Notes: generated by a model from the letters alone, not told the origin. A stretch of 64,000 nt of DNA from Armillaria gallica (GCA_037576215.1 JBANDB010000007.1:4247001-4311000), one strand, 5' to 3'; positions 1 through 12,370 are shown, numbered from the stretch's first letter. Made by a program: numbers and translations.

Positions 1-1907
1 AGCAACACAAAATTTCTGCCAGTTAAGCTGAGATAAGTGGCTTAAACACTTATTTTTGAGCAATTTACATGATTTAAGGCTCAATTTATGCCCACGTGGG
101 CAGCAATTTACTCTCTGGCCTTAAAGCCTAAAGGCTCAAACTCAAATGGTCTACACCATTTCAGGCCTCAAGGCCTCAACACGGTGAGTGCACCTTTGCT
201 TAGATCAATCCAGGTCGACGACCCAAGTGCGTAGCGCCGTAGGCTGCATTGGCAAGGCCTTCCAGATCCCTTGAGGCTATTAAATAAATCTGTGATGAAA
301 TGGAACCAGCTTTCCCAAAATGATAAATTTCTGTAGTGTTTAATGCCTTTATTTTCACTCCGAGCTCCCTGCATACATTATCTGCATAGTTAAGCATGAT
401 CTCTACTCTAGAGTCATGCCACACAAAATACTACAGCCAAAATATAACATCGTCTTATATTTCCTATCCCCTTATGTTGACTTGTCGGACTGCTCTCCCA
501 AAGTTCACACGCCTGGCAACAAATTCATCACAATACCCGAATCTTTCCCCAGCTGTTGGTAATCTCTCGGTTGATCCTCTGCACGCGCATCGAATAACAG
601 GCGGCTGTGTCCAAGTCGGCTGTGAGCAAACAGGCAAGTTGCAGCGGGTAACGACAGAGCGTATTCCAGCATTTACAGAATTTGGTATTGCAGCCAGTAG
701 ACCTAGACTGGAATAAGTATGAAGCAAAGTCAGTTGAACATGTGGGACACCTGAGCTGTTCCTCTATGCCAATCACTTGGTTCATCCAATAGATATTGAC
801 CAAGGCGACAGTTTGTCTTCTTGGATCAAACATGTTCAGGAAGGGAAAGTAATCAATCGCTAACCTAGCCGTTGATAAGTCAGAAGTCTGGAACTCGGAG
901 ACACAGGATAATGCACTGATATTGCACAGCCAAGGCATGCTCGCATTTCGATCTCTCTCTCTCTCTCTCTCTAAATCGTCTTCTTCACCTTGGGGGATGC
1001 ATCTTGAGCCAGAAAGGTAGATGAGTAAGGAAGAGGAAAACCTAGGAGGGTTGGAAGCAACGCAAGACCGTTGGACAGGCTGAACTATGGATGGGAGTGT
1101 CTTTTCCGGTTCGTGTCAACGAGCTAAGTGCTTGATAAGTGGCGGGGGCGTTCAGAGACGATCCCAGATGGGAATACCTAGCTTAAAAGGGCTAGTCAGG
1201 GTCTCGTTTGCCACCCTCGTCGAGGGCCAGCCTTTGGGATGGGAGGTGGCAGCCCCGGTCGAGGTCGGAACGAGGTGGTGGCACGAGTGAGCTGCCGGAT
1301 TTAATTGATTTACATTATTTTTGTAAAATTGGTCGAATAAACGTACTTAATCAACCAAGAAAGGATGCCGAACTAGACGCACGGTATAACTTTATTTGCG
1401 AATATGGTCCGCAGAGACCACAGAGAATGATTGTACGTCTATCCGCGGTTAAATACTGAAATCGTAAAAGATTGGAAGCTTTGAGAAGTCGAGGTATGGT
1501 GGTTTGATGATGAGTACCGGCATACGGTCCGAAGATGATCAAAAGGTCAGTCGTGGGAATCTAAGTTTTATGATTAAAAAACTTCAGCTTCAACCTTCAC
1601 TGCTTTTATCCTCATTATAACGTTGAAACATCACCACCAATTCTGTGAAAGGGGTATCATGTCGTTTAGTTGACACGAAAAGAAAACAGAAAACAGATGG
1701 TTTGAGACCATTCCAGAGGATAGCTCGTCATAGTAGCCAGTCTCAGACCCCACGCCGTCTTTGTCTCTCACCTTGATGTGCAATTACGGCGTTTGATTTT
1801 CGAAATCCCGGAAAGGTGATTTACAATCTCAGTGATGCAGAAAGGCACGACTGATTTTACAAGTACCCCCCCTGCAGATTTCTGTCCTCTCTCAGGCTCC
1901 TACCAAA
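1..1907. other. Left-end stretch without a recognisable gene
   Basis: No protein family is recognised in this stretch on either strand. Open frames on the minus strand between about 200 and 940 (74-136 residues) overlap each other in different frames and show no known domain. The first 180 bases contain several short palindromes, including CCCACGTGGG near 91-100, and repeated GGCCT words, which could be a transposon edge. A GC-rich patch lies at about 1140-1300. From about 1740 the sequence is pyrimidine-rich and probably holds the promoter of the CRN-like gene that starts at 1908. Confidence 0.4.
952..972. repeat. (TC)n dinucleotide microsatellite
   Basis: An uninterrupted run of about ten TC dinucleotides. 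It is likely to be length-polymorphic between strains. No function is visible. Confidence 0.9.
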
Positions 1908-4164
1908 ATGGTGACCGGCGGAATCAACTTTATGTTCGATTTAGAAGACGATCTCGCGAGATATGTACGTCCTGGTCAAGGGGGGATAATTATAGTGCCC
2001 CCGGATGCTACCATTGCAGACCTGCAAAGAATGATTATGGAGGCCATCGAATTACCTGGTCCGCTCATCTTACTGGATAACGACCGTTCAAGCACGGGCC
2101 GTGTCTGGTATGCATTTCCAGAGACAGCCCTCGCGTCGCAAGTTCCGCAGAGAAACGATGGATGGCGTTTTGTCTATGTCTATCCTCGGCGATATAAACA
2201 AGTGATTTCCTTGAAAGGTCTGCACGAATTTTGTCCTTGCGAACCTGCATAGTGATAACTGTTGTTTTGTAGATGTCTTCTGCAAACGTGAGGAAGCCGT
2301 CCATACTATTTATACTCGAGCGAAGTTGTCGAGAGAAGATCCCTTCATTGTACGTATCTTATTCTCTTAACGCACCCTGTATGTTTGACCGGAAGGTTTA
2401 GGTGCGCGGCCCTTTGGGTAGTGGAAAATCTACGCTTCTGGATCTTTTGTCCAACTATATCATGCAGGAAGAACCAGATGCCAATGTCTTTTATGCGCCC
2501 CGATGGACAGCGAGTGACAGCCCAGACGGGGAAGTACTGAATTTCAATAGAAGATTTTCCCGGTTAGCTTCGGTATAGTCCATTACACGTATAAATTTCT
2601 GGATACTCGCTGACAGTCATTAAGGTTTCCATGGAGTTCATCCAAATGAGCGAGCGTCCGGCATGGCTCTTGATGGACGATATGGAGAGTTCGTATTGGG
2701 ACAGACACCTCTGGCAGTGGATCAAGGACGCACACATAGTAAAAGACGTCAGAATCGTCATATTCTGCTGCTATGGTTGTGTCTTTGGACGTAGCGCTGA
2801 CCCCACTGTCATACCGTTGGATGCATCACCCAGAATATACATTGACAGACGCTATCACATGGGTTTACAGCCAACAGAAGATTTTCCCTTTGGACTATAT
2901 TTCACTCAAACAGGATTCTCTGAATACGTACAGCAACGGCGCGGTGTTTCCATCGATGAAGATTTGGAAAGATGCTTCTTCCTATGGACGAATGGTCACA
3001 TTGGCGCGATTACTGCTCTCTATGGGATGTTGCAAAAGACGGTGAGCTGTCAAATTATGAAGTCGAGGGCCACTCTTGAATACCGAATTCCAGAGCTTAC
3101 CGACTCAACCTCGTGGCAACAAGTTTTCCCTCGCCGACTTTGAAGCTGCAGTGCCAAGCCTGCAGAAGTTTGTTCATGAGCTCGGGGGAGCTAGCGAACT
3201 CAAAAAGGGACTGCCACCTCAGTCATTGCTTACTGAGCTCGGACACCCAAGTTTTGCGGAGTTTTTCCATCGGTTGCTAAAACATGGCTCTCTTCTCTGC
3301 ACCGAAAGCAGAACGCTGTATGTTGAATACGGCGGTTTGGACCAATGGGTGTACCTCGATGACCCAATGGACGGCGATACCTGCCTTACAGCCATCCGGG
3401 AGGATTGGGTGGTCCCCTCCGTGTGCGGAGATCTGGACAAATGGGTGTTCCTCAATGACCCAATCAACGGCGATGCTTGCCTTACGGCTATCCGTCAGGG
3501 TTGGGTGTTTCCCTCCCCTTGCGGAGATTTCGGCAACACCGTGGTAATCTCCCTCTCCACTCCTCTTCTTCAATGTTGTTTTCCCAGCACCTCATTCCTT
3601 GCGAGCTCGTGTCTTTCGAGAGTCCTCTTGACCTTGTGTGTCAAGTCACAGCGCTCTTCCGTCCCTCCCTGCTTCGCGACCCGCCAATCCGCTTCGGTAG
3701 CCCGATTGAAAGTCGTTATCATATGGAATTTTACAGAGGCGCGTCAGCCTTAACTGATAGTGCTGTCGTTTTGTCTTCTGACTTTGCGACCAATCCAAAT
3801 CGCGATGCTCGAGGCCGGATTGATTTTCTCTTGGTCCACAAGAAGTGGGGCATTGAGATTACAAGGGACGGGAATCGTTTGGACGGCGGTCATAATCCGC
3901 GACTCGAAAACTACGGGAAATGGCTTGAGGAAAGAGATATGACCCAGTATATCTTTGTGGACTACCGGGTGACGCGACCGGTACACTCGCATCCAGGTAT
4001 GGTAGTTCGTTCATTCTCGTTTGAAAAGGAGCTTACATGTCTTTTTACTACCAGATATTCGGCATCTATATCATGTCGTTTTTGACGGAAAGTTCGAAGA
4101 CTATGATATTCTCCAAGGAGGCGATCTCTCAGTCATCTGTCATGGTAGTTTGGCGAAGATGTAA
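1908..4164 (+). CDS. Crinkler (CRN)-like protein: P-loop ATPase module plus PD-(D/E)XK-type C-terminus
   Basis: Traced as seven exons: 1908-2217, 2273-2349, 2402-2572, 2625-3041, 3094-3543, 3588-3996 and 4055-4164, with GT-AG introns of 44-58 bp; the sum is 647 codons plus stop. Residues 1-100 look like a ubiquitin-like CRN header. Around residue 130 comes a Walker A motif (GPLGSGKST), then a Walker B-like WLLMDDMES and the ATPase-lid segment typical of eukaryotic CRN proteins. The C-terminal ~140 residues carry the CRN restriction-endonuclease-like signature: FESPLDLV, RIDFLL, WGIEITRDG, then a YIFVDYRV strand. In this family the N-terminus is thought to drive an NTPase switch and the C-terminus to act on nucleic acid in the nucleus. 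Exon 5 contains a 96-bp internal duplication. The fifth intron (3544-3587) is uncertain: without it the frame shifts. Two decayed paralogues lie at 34.7 and 49.4 kb. The ATG at 1908 is chosen because it opens the frame that joins exon 2 in phase; an upstream exon is possible. Confidence 0.78.
3337..3528 (+). repeat. 96-bp tandem duplication inside the CRN gene
   Basis: Two adjacent 96-bp (32-codon) units start at 3337 and 3433. Their translations begin LDQWVYLDDPMDGD and LDKWVFLNDPINGD and both contain the CLTAIR and WV.PS..CGD motifs. The duplication is in frame, so it lengthens the region just before the nuclease-like domain. The decayed paralogue at about 34.75 kb has only one recognisable unit (LDQWIFLDD). 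Confidence 0.85.
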
Positions 4165-4626
4165 GACCAAGGTTCAGAGCGATTTCCATCAATATTGTGT
4201 TTGGATCAAAAGTATCAAGGTACAAGTAATGTTTTGTTTCATAACGCTGGTGGATAACACGCTCGAAGACATTATAAAATACAATTTGTCCTTCACTGCT
4301 ACTGTCAATCAAGAGGTAACCGCTGCATCAATTCCAAGCATAGATCCACCGAAAGCGGACACAATTGATGCCTTTGTAATCTCTTACCTTGGGAATCGAA
4401 ATGACTGGCGTATCACCTCGTTGCGCCTTCATTGCAATCCAAAGATCAATAGTCAGCAACAAGCCAGCAGGTTGGAAAGGACCAGGACGTACCGTACGAC
4501 TCCAACTGCTCATAATAGAGCCACACGAACAGCACAGGCTCATTCATTTAGTGACTAGGATTCTGTCTCTGAAGGCGACCAGCCAAAAAACATACAACAT
4601 GCGCTCTCTTGCTACATCTCGCGATT
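4165..4626 (+). repeat. Conserved segment downstream of CRN (copy 1)
   Basis: This stretch has no recognised gene. It is similar to about 35455-35800 and 50610-51000, each of which follows a CRN copy or remnant, sharing phrases such as CGCTCGAAGACATTA and GCCTTTGTAATCTC. It is a flanking part of the duplicated module, perhaps 3' untranslated sequence plus spacer. Confidence 0.55.
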
Positions 4627-4690
4627 CCTCTGACTTGGTGACCGAACCCAGCAACGTTGCATAGACGCTTCCCCGGTACGCCATCAGATA
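4627..4690 (-). repeat. tRNA-like repeat copy T1
   Basis: Read on the minus strand, this has an A-box-like TGGCGTACCGG and a B-box-like GGTTCGGTCACC. The ends TATCTGA and TCAGAGG can pair as an imperfect acceptor stem. A 5-bp middle stem (AGCGT/ACGTT) closes a 7-nt loop, CTATGCA. It is about 10 nt shorter than a real tRNA and lacks a normal D stem, so it is a tRNA-derived repeat or tRNA pseudogene rather than a working tRNA. Confidence 0.5.
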
Positions 4691-4924
4691 CTTAAGAAAG
4701 CACATGTAGTGGGTTCCATCGTTCACCAAGAGTTGCCCCATTTGTGTAAACCCAGTTTCTGCGGCGCACCACAGAGATTTGGATCAACCAATGCATATCC
4801 AGGAAGCTCGTCTGAAGCTCGAAAGGGAGTAAATAGATTCTGTGATGGACGCGCCATCAGTAGCATAACATCGTGTTCAGGACACTTCAACGGGTTTGAT
4901 ACAGAAATATAGGCATACCGGAAT

Positions 4925-6840
4925 TAAAAATGAGCGGTCGGACCTCTGAGTATCAGAATACACGCACAGAAAGAAGTTGGTGGTTCACGGAGAGGCGAGT
5001 CAGGCATGCGGATCGGATAAACCCGGACTTCCTTGTCACTAACCTTGATCAACGTTGTGTATGCTTTCACTGGCATCCGATTTCCTCAGCCTCCTACGGC
5101 GAGCCAGCACAATCAACTCCTGCTGTGCCACCGCTACAATGCATGAACGCCGTTCCATACTGTCCAAAGACCCGCAGAGGAAAATCCGACGCGTTCAAAT
5201 TATTTTTCGACTGAGTGCCAAATTCTTTCCGTTCTGCATCGTACGAGGCTCGAGATAATCTCATACGAACGCCGTAACTATGCTGTGTTGTTGACGTGTT
5301 TGTAGCTGCCCCTGTAGAGGCAATACCCTCATCTTTCCATACCGTCCTCATCGCTGCTCATGCGCTCAGTCGTCGTTGGTGTTCAGGAACTTGATGGTGA
5401 CGTGCTTGCCTACGCGTTATTTGACATCTGGGCAATTTCTGAGCCATGCCGGGTGCACTCCGTTTCAGTGAGCACGTCGCTTGCCAGGTTCATGTTGACG
5501 ACTCCGAAAGAAGTTCACGATCTTTTCGACAAACCTACATTCCGCTCCTCTTTGTCAGACCGGTGGCGGGATAAAACTGTCGACTGCTAGGACTGTCTTC
5601 ATCACAGGGTCGTTGAGACTGACGGTGTCATGCCTTGCGCTCCATGCGGTTTCCACAAACCCGCGTTTCTTCATTTTATCTGTCGATTAGCAGGTACTGG
5701 GCGTTTGTTACTTCCCGGTTTCCCTCGTCTACTCTTCATCAATGACCTTCGCAAGATGTCCCTGGAATGGGTTTAAGGTAAACCTCGTCGCCGAAGAGTT
5801 CCACTCCAATCGTTGCTTCGATCACGCCCAACTTTTTCTGTTGTTGACTAAGACGAAGGAGAAAATTATGCAGCTGCGAGACTTGGGTGGGAAAGCGGTA
5901 TGGTAAAGGTGAGTACAGTTCACTATGACCCGCGTTTGACACCTAAATTTCTGACAATCGATCAAGATCCCGACAATATCTTAATGACATCCTCAACATG
6001 ATGACAACACCTCTCTCTTCAGGTATGTATTATTCACTTTGTCCTCAAGATGTGCGAGATGGATACTGAGATTTTTGTTCGCAGAGATGACCAACTTCTT
6101 CCAAGCACAGTGGCATAAAACTTCATAACACCTTGTCCGTGCAGTAATCAAACATCCAACGACTTCCTTTCTTGTAACTGTTCTGTTTACAACGCGAAAC
6201 CGAATTCCTTGACCGGCGTCTGTCTCATCTTGAGCGGTAACACAATATCAAGCTCTTTCGGTGGGTTATTCGAATGATTACTAAGCTAGATGACCCGGCA
6301 GCTGCGGCGTGCTCAAGTTACTCACAAAAACTCAATAACAGTGGGCGCTTGTGAGGCAGGCCGAATATGCTGAACGTGGGAGAGAATTCATCCTCCGATA
6401 GCTACCCATGGATTGGCGCTCGGATCCAGTGAAGAAGGCCTTCTTCGCTGTCTATACATGGAGCTCCTCGGCGCCTCTGCGACTTGACCTTACTCGTGAC
6501 CTCTTCGAATGGGTACCGAGTGCGTATTCTTAGTTGATATCTACATTGGTGCTAATCATCAGTTACGAATTCATAGGGTTGCGCCTGCCTTCGCACCACC
6601 GAATCGTAGTGCGTGCAGCTCGCGGAAAAATCAGAAAGACGCTGCCCTTAACAGCAGACCACCGGGGGCAGCTGGCTTCGAGTCATGATGCTGATTTTCT
6701 TTTTTTCAGCGGTGACAGTGGTCACAGCATACAACATCTTCGCAGAGAAGCCGAAGCCGTGATGCTGTAAGACACGCATCCACCGCATGGCGTGTACATA
6801 TACAAGCCTTCTCTGCCACTACACCTTCATCGTCAAGTAT
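4925..6840 (+). repeat. NLR leader segment, copy 1 (R1 box at 5008-5026)
   Basis: A ~1.9 kb segment repeated upstream of every NLR copy. Its left part (R1) carries a 19-nt box, here GCGGATCGGATAAACCCGG, followed by a pyrimidine-rich tract. Further right is an intron-like stretch (gtgagtacag from about 5910 to an AG before ATCCCGAC near 5966), suggesting a decayed gene. Short open frames occur, for example 4930-5214, but no known domain is seen. The last few hundred bases (about 6450-6840) probably include the NLR promoter. Confidence 0.55.
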
Positions 6841-9800
6841 ATGAGCACTGAAATGGACAAACTGTGAGTCCCCTTCATGATCCTCAGGTTTATGTTGCCC
6901 ATAAATGGTGGCAGATATCGCTTTCGTCGGATCGAATGTACAGTCACTTCCACTTTCACGTTCGTCGTCTTTTCATTAAGCGCCGTTATAACCCAGCCAT
7001 CGAACTACTCAACCTACCTTCGGAATCGGAAAAACGATCATATTATCTCAACATTTTTGCCGGAAAACACCCGAAAAAAACCGATAAAATCAAGGTGAAG
7101 AAGAAGAAAGCGCCTGGGACAACCCCAACACCCAAGTGGACGATTGATATTGATCTGTAAGGAGACCAGCATATTACTTAAGTCACAACTCATGGCATAT
7201 CCAGGAGTAACATCGAAGAATGCGAGACATTTGAAGTTGATGTACACTGCTGTAAGGGCAAAGAAGATCGAAGTCTTGGATTCTACGAGGCATCGATCCG
7301 AGAGATTGTCATAGGCAAAAAAAAAAGTGAGTACGGGTACTTTCCACTGTCAGCATATAAACTTTCTATGGCAGCTATCGACGTGGACATACAGAGCAAG
7401 TCTTCATGTCCTAATGCTTCTTTGAAACTCCTGCTGGAGGATCCCGTCGAGATCACACAATTGGCAGGTGAAGACCAAGACGTTGGTATCTCAACCACGC
7501 CCCAGAGTCGCCCATCGAATGTCGTCGCTCCTGGAAATCAAGATACGCCAGACTTGCCGGGTCCGCAACTCGGGCCAATGCCTGCGACGTCGGTAGAAGA
7601 TGACGTCGCAATGACAGGACAAATCGTTGAGGAAACCCCAACGCCTGAGGAGCCCTCTGGATGGGTCTCCAATTTGATCGATGGGGTCGATACTGTGAAG
7701 AGCATGATTGATGCAGTCAAGGAAGTGAGTAGGTTCCTTGCGATCAATTTCTACGTTCTAATTGAGAATTTCCAGGTGCATCCTGCTGCCTCAGTAGCAT
7801 TGGGTTTCATGTCCTCTGGTATTAATGTAAATGCTCATTGTTGGAACAAGACGGCTAGCTGACCGTGCCTTGTGGATAGATCTTGAAGCACCAGACAGAA
7901 CAAGATAAATCGGTACTCCAACTGTACGAAGCTATGATCTTGACTTTCAAGGCAGCGAGCGACGACCGTCTGCTGTGGAAGCAAAACAAGTTGGAGCCCA
8001 TCTACAAATCACTGTTCTATACCACGAACGAGTGCGGGATGCTCATCAAGAGGTATACAGGAAAAAACCGCCCTAGTGCGTGCATCTTTTCTTTTCGAAA
8101 GGGTAGTATCTAAGACTGATGACAGAACATATCCTTTCACCAAGAGTGATACAGAAAATGGAAGAATTCATTGAAGGTTTTGCGAATTTACGGCAGCAGC
8201 TGGATTCAGGCGTAGCAAAGGACACACCTATCGTGACTCAGGATGTTAGAGCCGAGGCTGGTATAGTTGGTATGTCTCTTTAATTGACTCACAAATGTAC
8301 TCTAAACTCAGTCCGAGTAGCTATGGGGGCATTGCTAGAGGGGCTGAGGCCCAGCGGAAAGCGCTGTCCTACATCGAGGTGTCTGCCCGATACCCGCGTG
8401 GAAACGATCAACTACTTGATGTCATGGATTGCGGACTGCAACGACCGCGTCCTTTGGTGTAGCGGTCTGGTGGGGACGGGCATAAGCTCACTTGTCGGCA
8501 CCCTCTGGTATAACCTTCTCGGATTTGATATTCTCGGATTTGATATGAGCAGCAGCCGTCGCCTTGCTGCTTGTATTTGTTACGACAGGACCTCGTACTG
8601 GAACTCGTCAGAACTCATCACGTCCATTGCCTATTTTTTAGGCATGTTTGATCAGCGCATAGGTGATGCCATCGCTAAAGCTTTGCATACATCCCGTGCT
8701 GCAGTCAGCATGCCAGCATCCGAACCACGTGCCCAGTTTCGACTCCTCGTACAGGAGCCATTGGAGACGCTTCCGGAATTACAAGATGAAGGGCCATTGG
8801 TTGTCATCATTGATAGCCTTAATGAAAGCGATGCGTCGGAAGATTTGCTGGAGGTGCTTGCTGATGGATTTGGGCCGAAGCTGCCATTCATGCGCCTCAT
8901 TGTCTTTAGTCGGCCCGAGGAAAGAATTTCTCGTGTTTTCAAGAAATGCGAACACGTTCGTCACTTTCCTTTGGATATCTCTTCACCCATAGTGAACGAT
9001 GACATACGCTATTTCATCCGGCAAAAGTTTGTCGAGATCAAGGACGACACTGTCTGGGGCGCGTACACTGAGGAAACCGTTGTCACTCAGCTGGTTGAGC
9101 GGGCGAGCGGGCTGTTTATATGGGCGACCACAGTCCGTTCATTCTTGTGCGATTTTCCCAGTCTTCCGAGGCTCAAGGCGTTACTCGAAACTACGATTCC
9201 AACAGATGCGATGGATGCCCTGACAATACTATATCGAACCATGCTGGATACCATCGTGTCAGAAGTACCAGGAGTGAAGGATATACAACGATGCATTCGT
9301 GCAGTATTAGGCGCCCTGATTGTTAGCAAGGGCAAGATGACCGCACCTGTGCTTCCTGGGCTTGTTCTGCAAGAAGGAGATCCTTCAGCGCAGCTCATCG
9401 TTGCCAAATTAGGAAGTGTGGTACGAGAGAAATACGGGAGCCTGGAGCTTATACACAAATCATTTGATGATTTTCTCCGGGATCGCGGAAGATGTGGAGA
9501 TAGATGGTTTATTGATGTCAAGGAGCATGAACGGGAGCTTGCTCGGCGGTGTTTGTTGTCCTTGACGACATTTTTCAAAAATTGGACCCCACCCAGTGCA
9601 AATCCAGGTTCTTCGGACATCTATCGAAGAGCGACGATACTGGATCAGTACTACCGTGTTGTGCCGTCCCATATTGGATATTACGCTGTGAATGTTCTAG
9701 AATGGCATCTCGACGCCGTGCTTGAGCTTGGGATTGATACCTACCGTCTCTTGTTCGAGCATTACTTCTTGTTCTGGCTCGAAATACTCTATGCATTCTT

Positions 9801-11429
9801 AGACGTTCCTGGCCATGATATTACTCTCGGGAACTTGGTATTTCCGTTTCTGGATAACACTTTGTTCAAGGTGATTTCCGTGATCAACGTAAGTCGTTCG
9901 TGTTCTCTATCCTGAATGAACACAGCCTGATTGTTACTTCTTTCTAGGCTGAAGTTACAGATCAAAGTCTCCGCACATATTTTTACCATGCCTTCACATT
10001 CTGGGACCGTTTCAAGCAATTTTCAGCGAAATACCGTCAAGTCAACCCTGCATATGTGTACACCCATGCAATGTCCATCTCGCCTTCTGCAAACCTTCTT
10101 TGCAGAGACTGGGGGCGAAGCAGTGGTGTTAATGCCCCTTTCGATAAGGAGCGCCTGCTTGCTCTTATACCTTGGAGCAGATCAAAACACTTTGGCAGTT
10201 CACTTATGTTTCAAGGCCCTCGACATATTCAACTCGAGTTCAATGACCCAATGTCCAAAGTGATTGGAGAAACGATCCTGTCTCGAAGATCTTTCCTGTT
10301 CGATGTTGATACGGGCAGAATAGTAGAGCCGCCATCATCTCCGTCGATACTTCTACCCTTCCCCGATTTGTTATTACCCTCCTCCTATAACGCTTCCACT
10401 TCCCACAAATCAATTGATGCCAGTGTCCAGGCCGTTAGGCTTGTGTGTTGGGACACGTGGCACGGGTACGGGTCCAAGTGCTCCTTCAATAGTACACGGT
10501 ATGAAATCATTGAAAGGCACAACAGCGACCTTCAAGATGCTGTGATCTCTAATGTTGAAGACAACGACAATCGGGATAGCCGCCGCCGTAGGAACAAGCA
10601 GTCCATGTTCATCTCTATCGTCAGTACTCAGACCTCTCGCTGCGACAATTATCTGTTGCCTGCCATTGGGGGGGATTCGTCTGTAGTTCAATATGCACAC
10701 GGATTGATCGTCGTTGATAAGCGTTCGGGCTTGATGCTAAACATTGAGCCACGCACTACTGCTTGCAAGAAATGGGTGGCCCTGGCTGACGGGGCAAATG
10801 GGGTTCATACGTTCGCCGTCAGGGAAGAAGATGGATCTAGGTTACTACTAGGATTGACGGCTGCCGCAGACAAGATATCGGTGCAAGAATGGGAAACATC
10901 AACGGGTACTCTACGCTGCACTCGCACACACGGCAGGTCATAGTTATTGTCATCCATGACAACACTGACCATCAGGAACACAGATCGCTCTGATTTTGGG
11001 TATGACGGGCCTTCCACAGTGTTTCGTTGCTTGACCTCGCCTGATGGCTCAAAGGTTGCCGTCACGATGGTGCCGGAGCAGCCAGCCAGGGCATACATAT
11101 TGGGTATTACGTCTGGATCGAGTGCGGATAACATGGACCTCCAGGATGCGAGAGGTGTGACATGGTTTCCTGATAGCAAGCGAATTGCCTACTTTCGAAG
11201 TTGGCAATGTGAACATGGACTTTGTGACAAATGTTGCGATCTTGTTGTTCAACGCCTTGCAAGCAACCAGATTACTACTATTCATCGTTGGTACGCGAAC
11301 TGGGACTACTGGGTCTCAGCGCAGGGTCATATTCCTCACGATATCTTCGTCACTCCTGATGGCAGTGGGTCCAGGGTGATTACTCAGGACGAGGAATCGT
11401 TCAAAATATGGGACGTTTCGGATTTATAG
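6841..11429 (+). CDS. NLR1: C2-like / NACHT / WD40-like propeller STAND protein with altered ATPase motifs
   Basis: Ten exons trace with an open frame to 1376 residues: 6841-6863, 6915-6937, 6997-7156, 7205-7326, 7375-7826, 7880-8075, 8126-8269, 8321-9888, 9948-10936 and 10976-11429. Residues ~15-110 form a C2-like beta domain (YYLNIFAG, PKWTIDIDL). Residues ~110-260 are a low-complexity linker ending in a helical segment (SMIDAV...VHPAAS), and ~260-370 are helical. NACHT starts at about 374. The C-terminal ~480 residues carry WD40-like strands (SPDGSK, FPDSKRIAY, IWDVSDL). STAND proteins of this plan are fungal receptors for non-self recognition, normally switched by ATP. Here the P-loop reads GLVGTGISS, so the catalytic lysine is isoleucine, and Walker B reads IIDSLNES instead of IIDGLDES. 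The frame is otherwise intact, so this may be an ATPase-dead receptor, a decoy, or an early pseudogene. A run of ten A's ends exon 4. Confidence 0.85.
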
Positions 11430-11639
11430 AATATTCGTCTGTATTGTAGGATTTTTACATATATCTTCGCTCGCACTTTGAGTTCGGCCGTACAATACTC
11501 GCTGAAAGAAGTTCCGGTGAATCTTAAGCTGAACTCAGCCGCGATATATGGGGTATACATATAACAGCAGAGTATAGTAGATGCACCCAGAATCGCAGCG
11601 CCAAGCTCTAGTAGCACTACCATAATCACTGGAGGTTAA

Positions 11640-12370
11640 GCGGTGGTTGCTCTGCGTAGGATGTAAGCACATGGAAACAAACGAGAGGGGTGGAAGACGA
11701 AGTTGCGGTGTGACGCTTTAATGGCAGCGACCTCGGTCTTCTTTTTTACAAAAAATCGCCTGGCAATGAGAGCACAGAGAATTTGATTAACCAGCGAGAA
11801 AGTTTGAGGCAGAAACAGAATATTCACTCATACTCGGACCTCTATGCCTTCTGATGCTTTCATCTTGTACGCTTGACGGACCGGAAACGACAAAGGTGCT
11901 AGCAACGGATGTACGAAACGAGAGGCTGGATCTTCGGAGCCTTGGCGTCAGACTTCGCGTTCTCCTTCCCGCTCTTGACCTCTCGACGGATAAGACACCC
12001 GCGGACATCGTCCTCCTCGGACAAGGTGAACACGTCCATTGTCTTCTTAGGACCGAGGTGCTTGAGGAGTATGGTGTCAGTGAGGTTGAGGATTTCTAAA
12101 TTGGCCTTGGTAGTATTTTTTTTAAATGAAGATTAGAGTGTACACACCAGTCCCTCCCTGCTTCACGATGTCCAAACTCAACACAGCGATATCCGTATCC
12201 ACTATTTATCCACAGACAGACTTTCGCTTCCTCTCACCCGCCCGGCGAGTGGCTGTCGGCCAGCAGATGTAGAGGAGCACCCCCGTTCATCAACTCTCGA
12301 GAATCTGTGTCATTTCCTCCACTAATCCGGGAGACATATCCCATGAGCTTGTCGGGCCATCGGGAACAAG
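11640..12370 (-). pseudogene. rps6: rps6 (40S ribosomal protein eS6) pseudogene, copy 1
   Basis: On the minus strand, pieces in order match eS6: DKLMGYVSRISGGND near 12350, a LLAD.HS segment, then LTDTILLKHLGPKK and LSEEDDVRGCLIRREVKSGKEN around 12100-11950, and a C-terminal KKKTEVAAIKASH exon near 11740-11710. In-frame stops and frameshifts break it, for example a stop after LVSYIRC near 11900. The intron before the last exon is still present, so this arose by DNA duplication, not by reverse transcription. It lies tail-to-tail with NLR1, as in the other modules. The real eS6 is a small-subunit ribosomal protein; this copy cannot make it. Confidence 0.8.

Noticed and set aside
200..938. Minus-strand open frames of 74-136 residues at the left end
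   Set aside because: They overlap in different frames, have no recognisable domain and no conserved neighbour; not enough to call a gene.
3094..3996. Calling the CRN gene at 1908 a frameshifted pseudogene
   Set aside because: A GT-AG 44-bp segment with a pyrimidine-rich end restores the frame exactly, so an intact spliced gene is at least as likely; left open as a finding.
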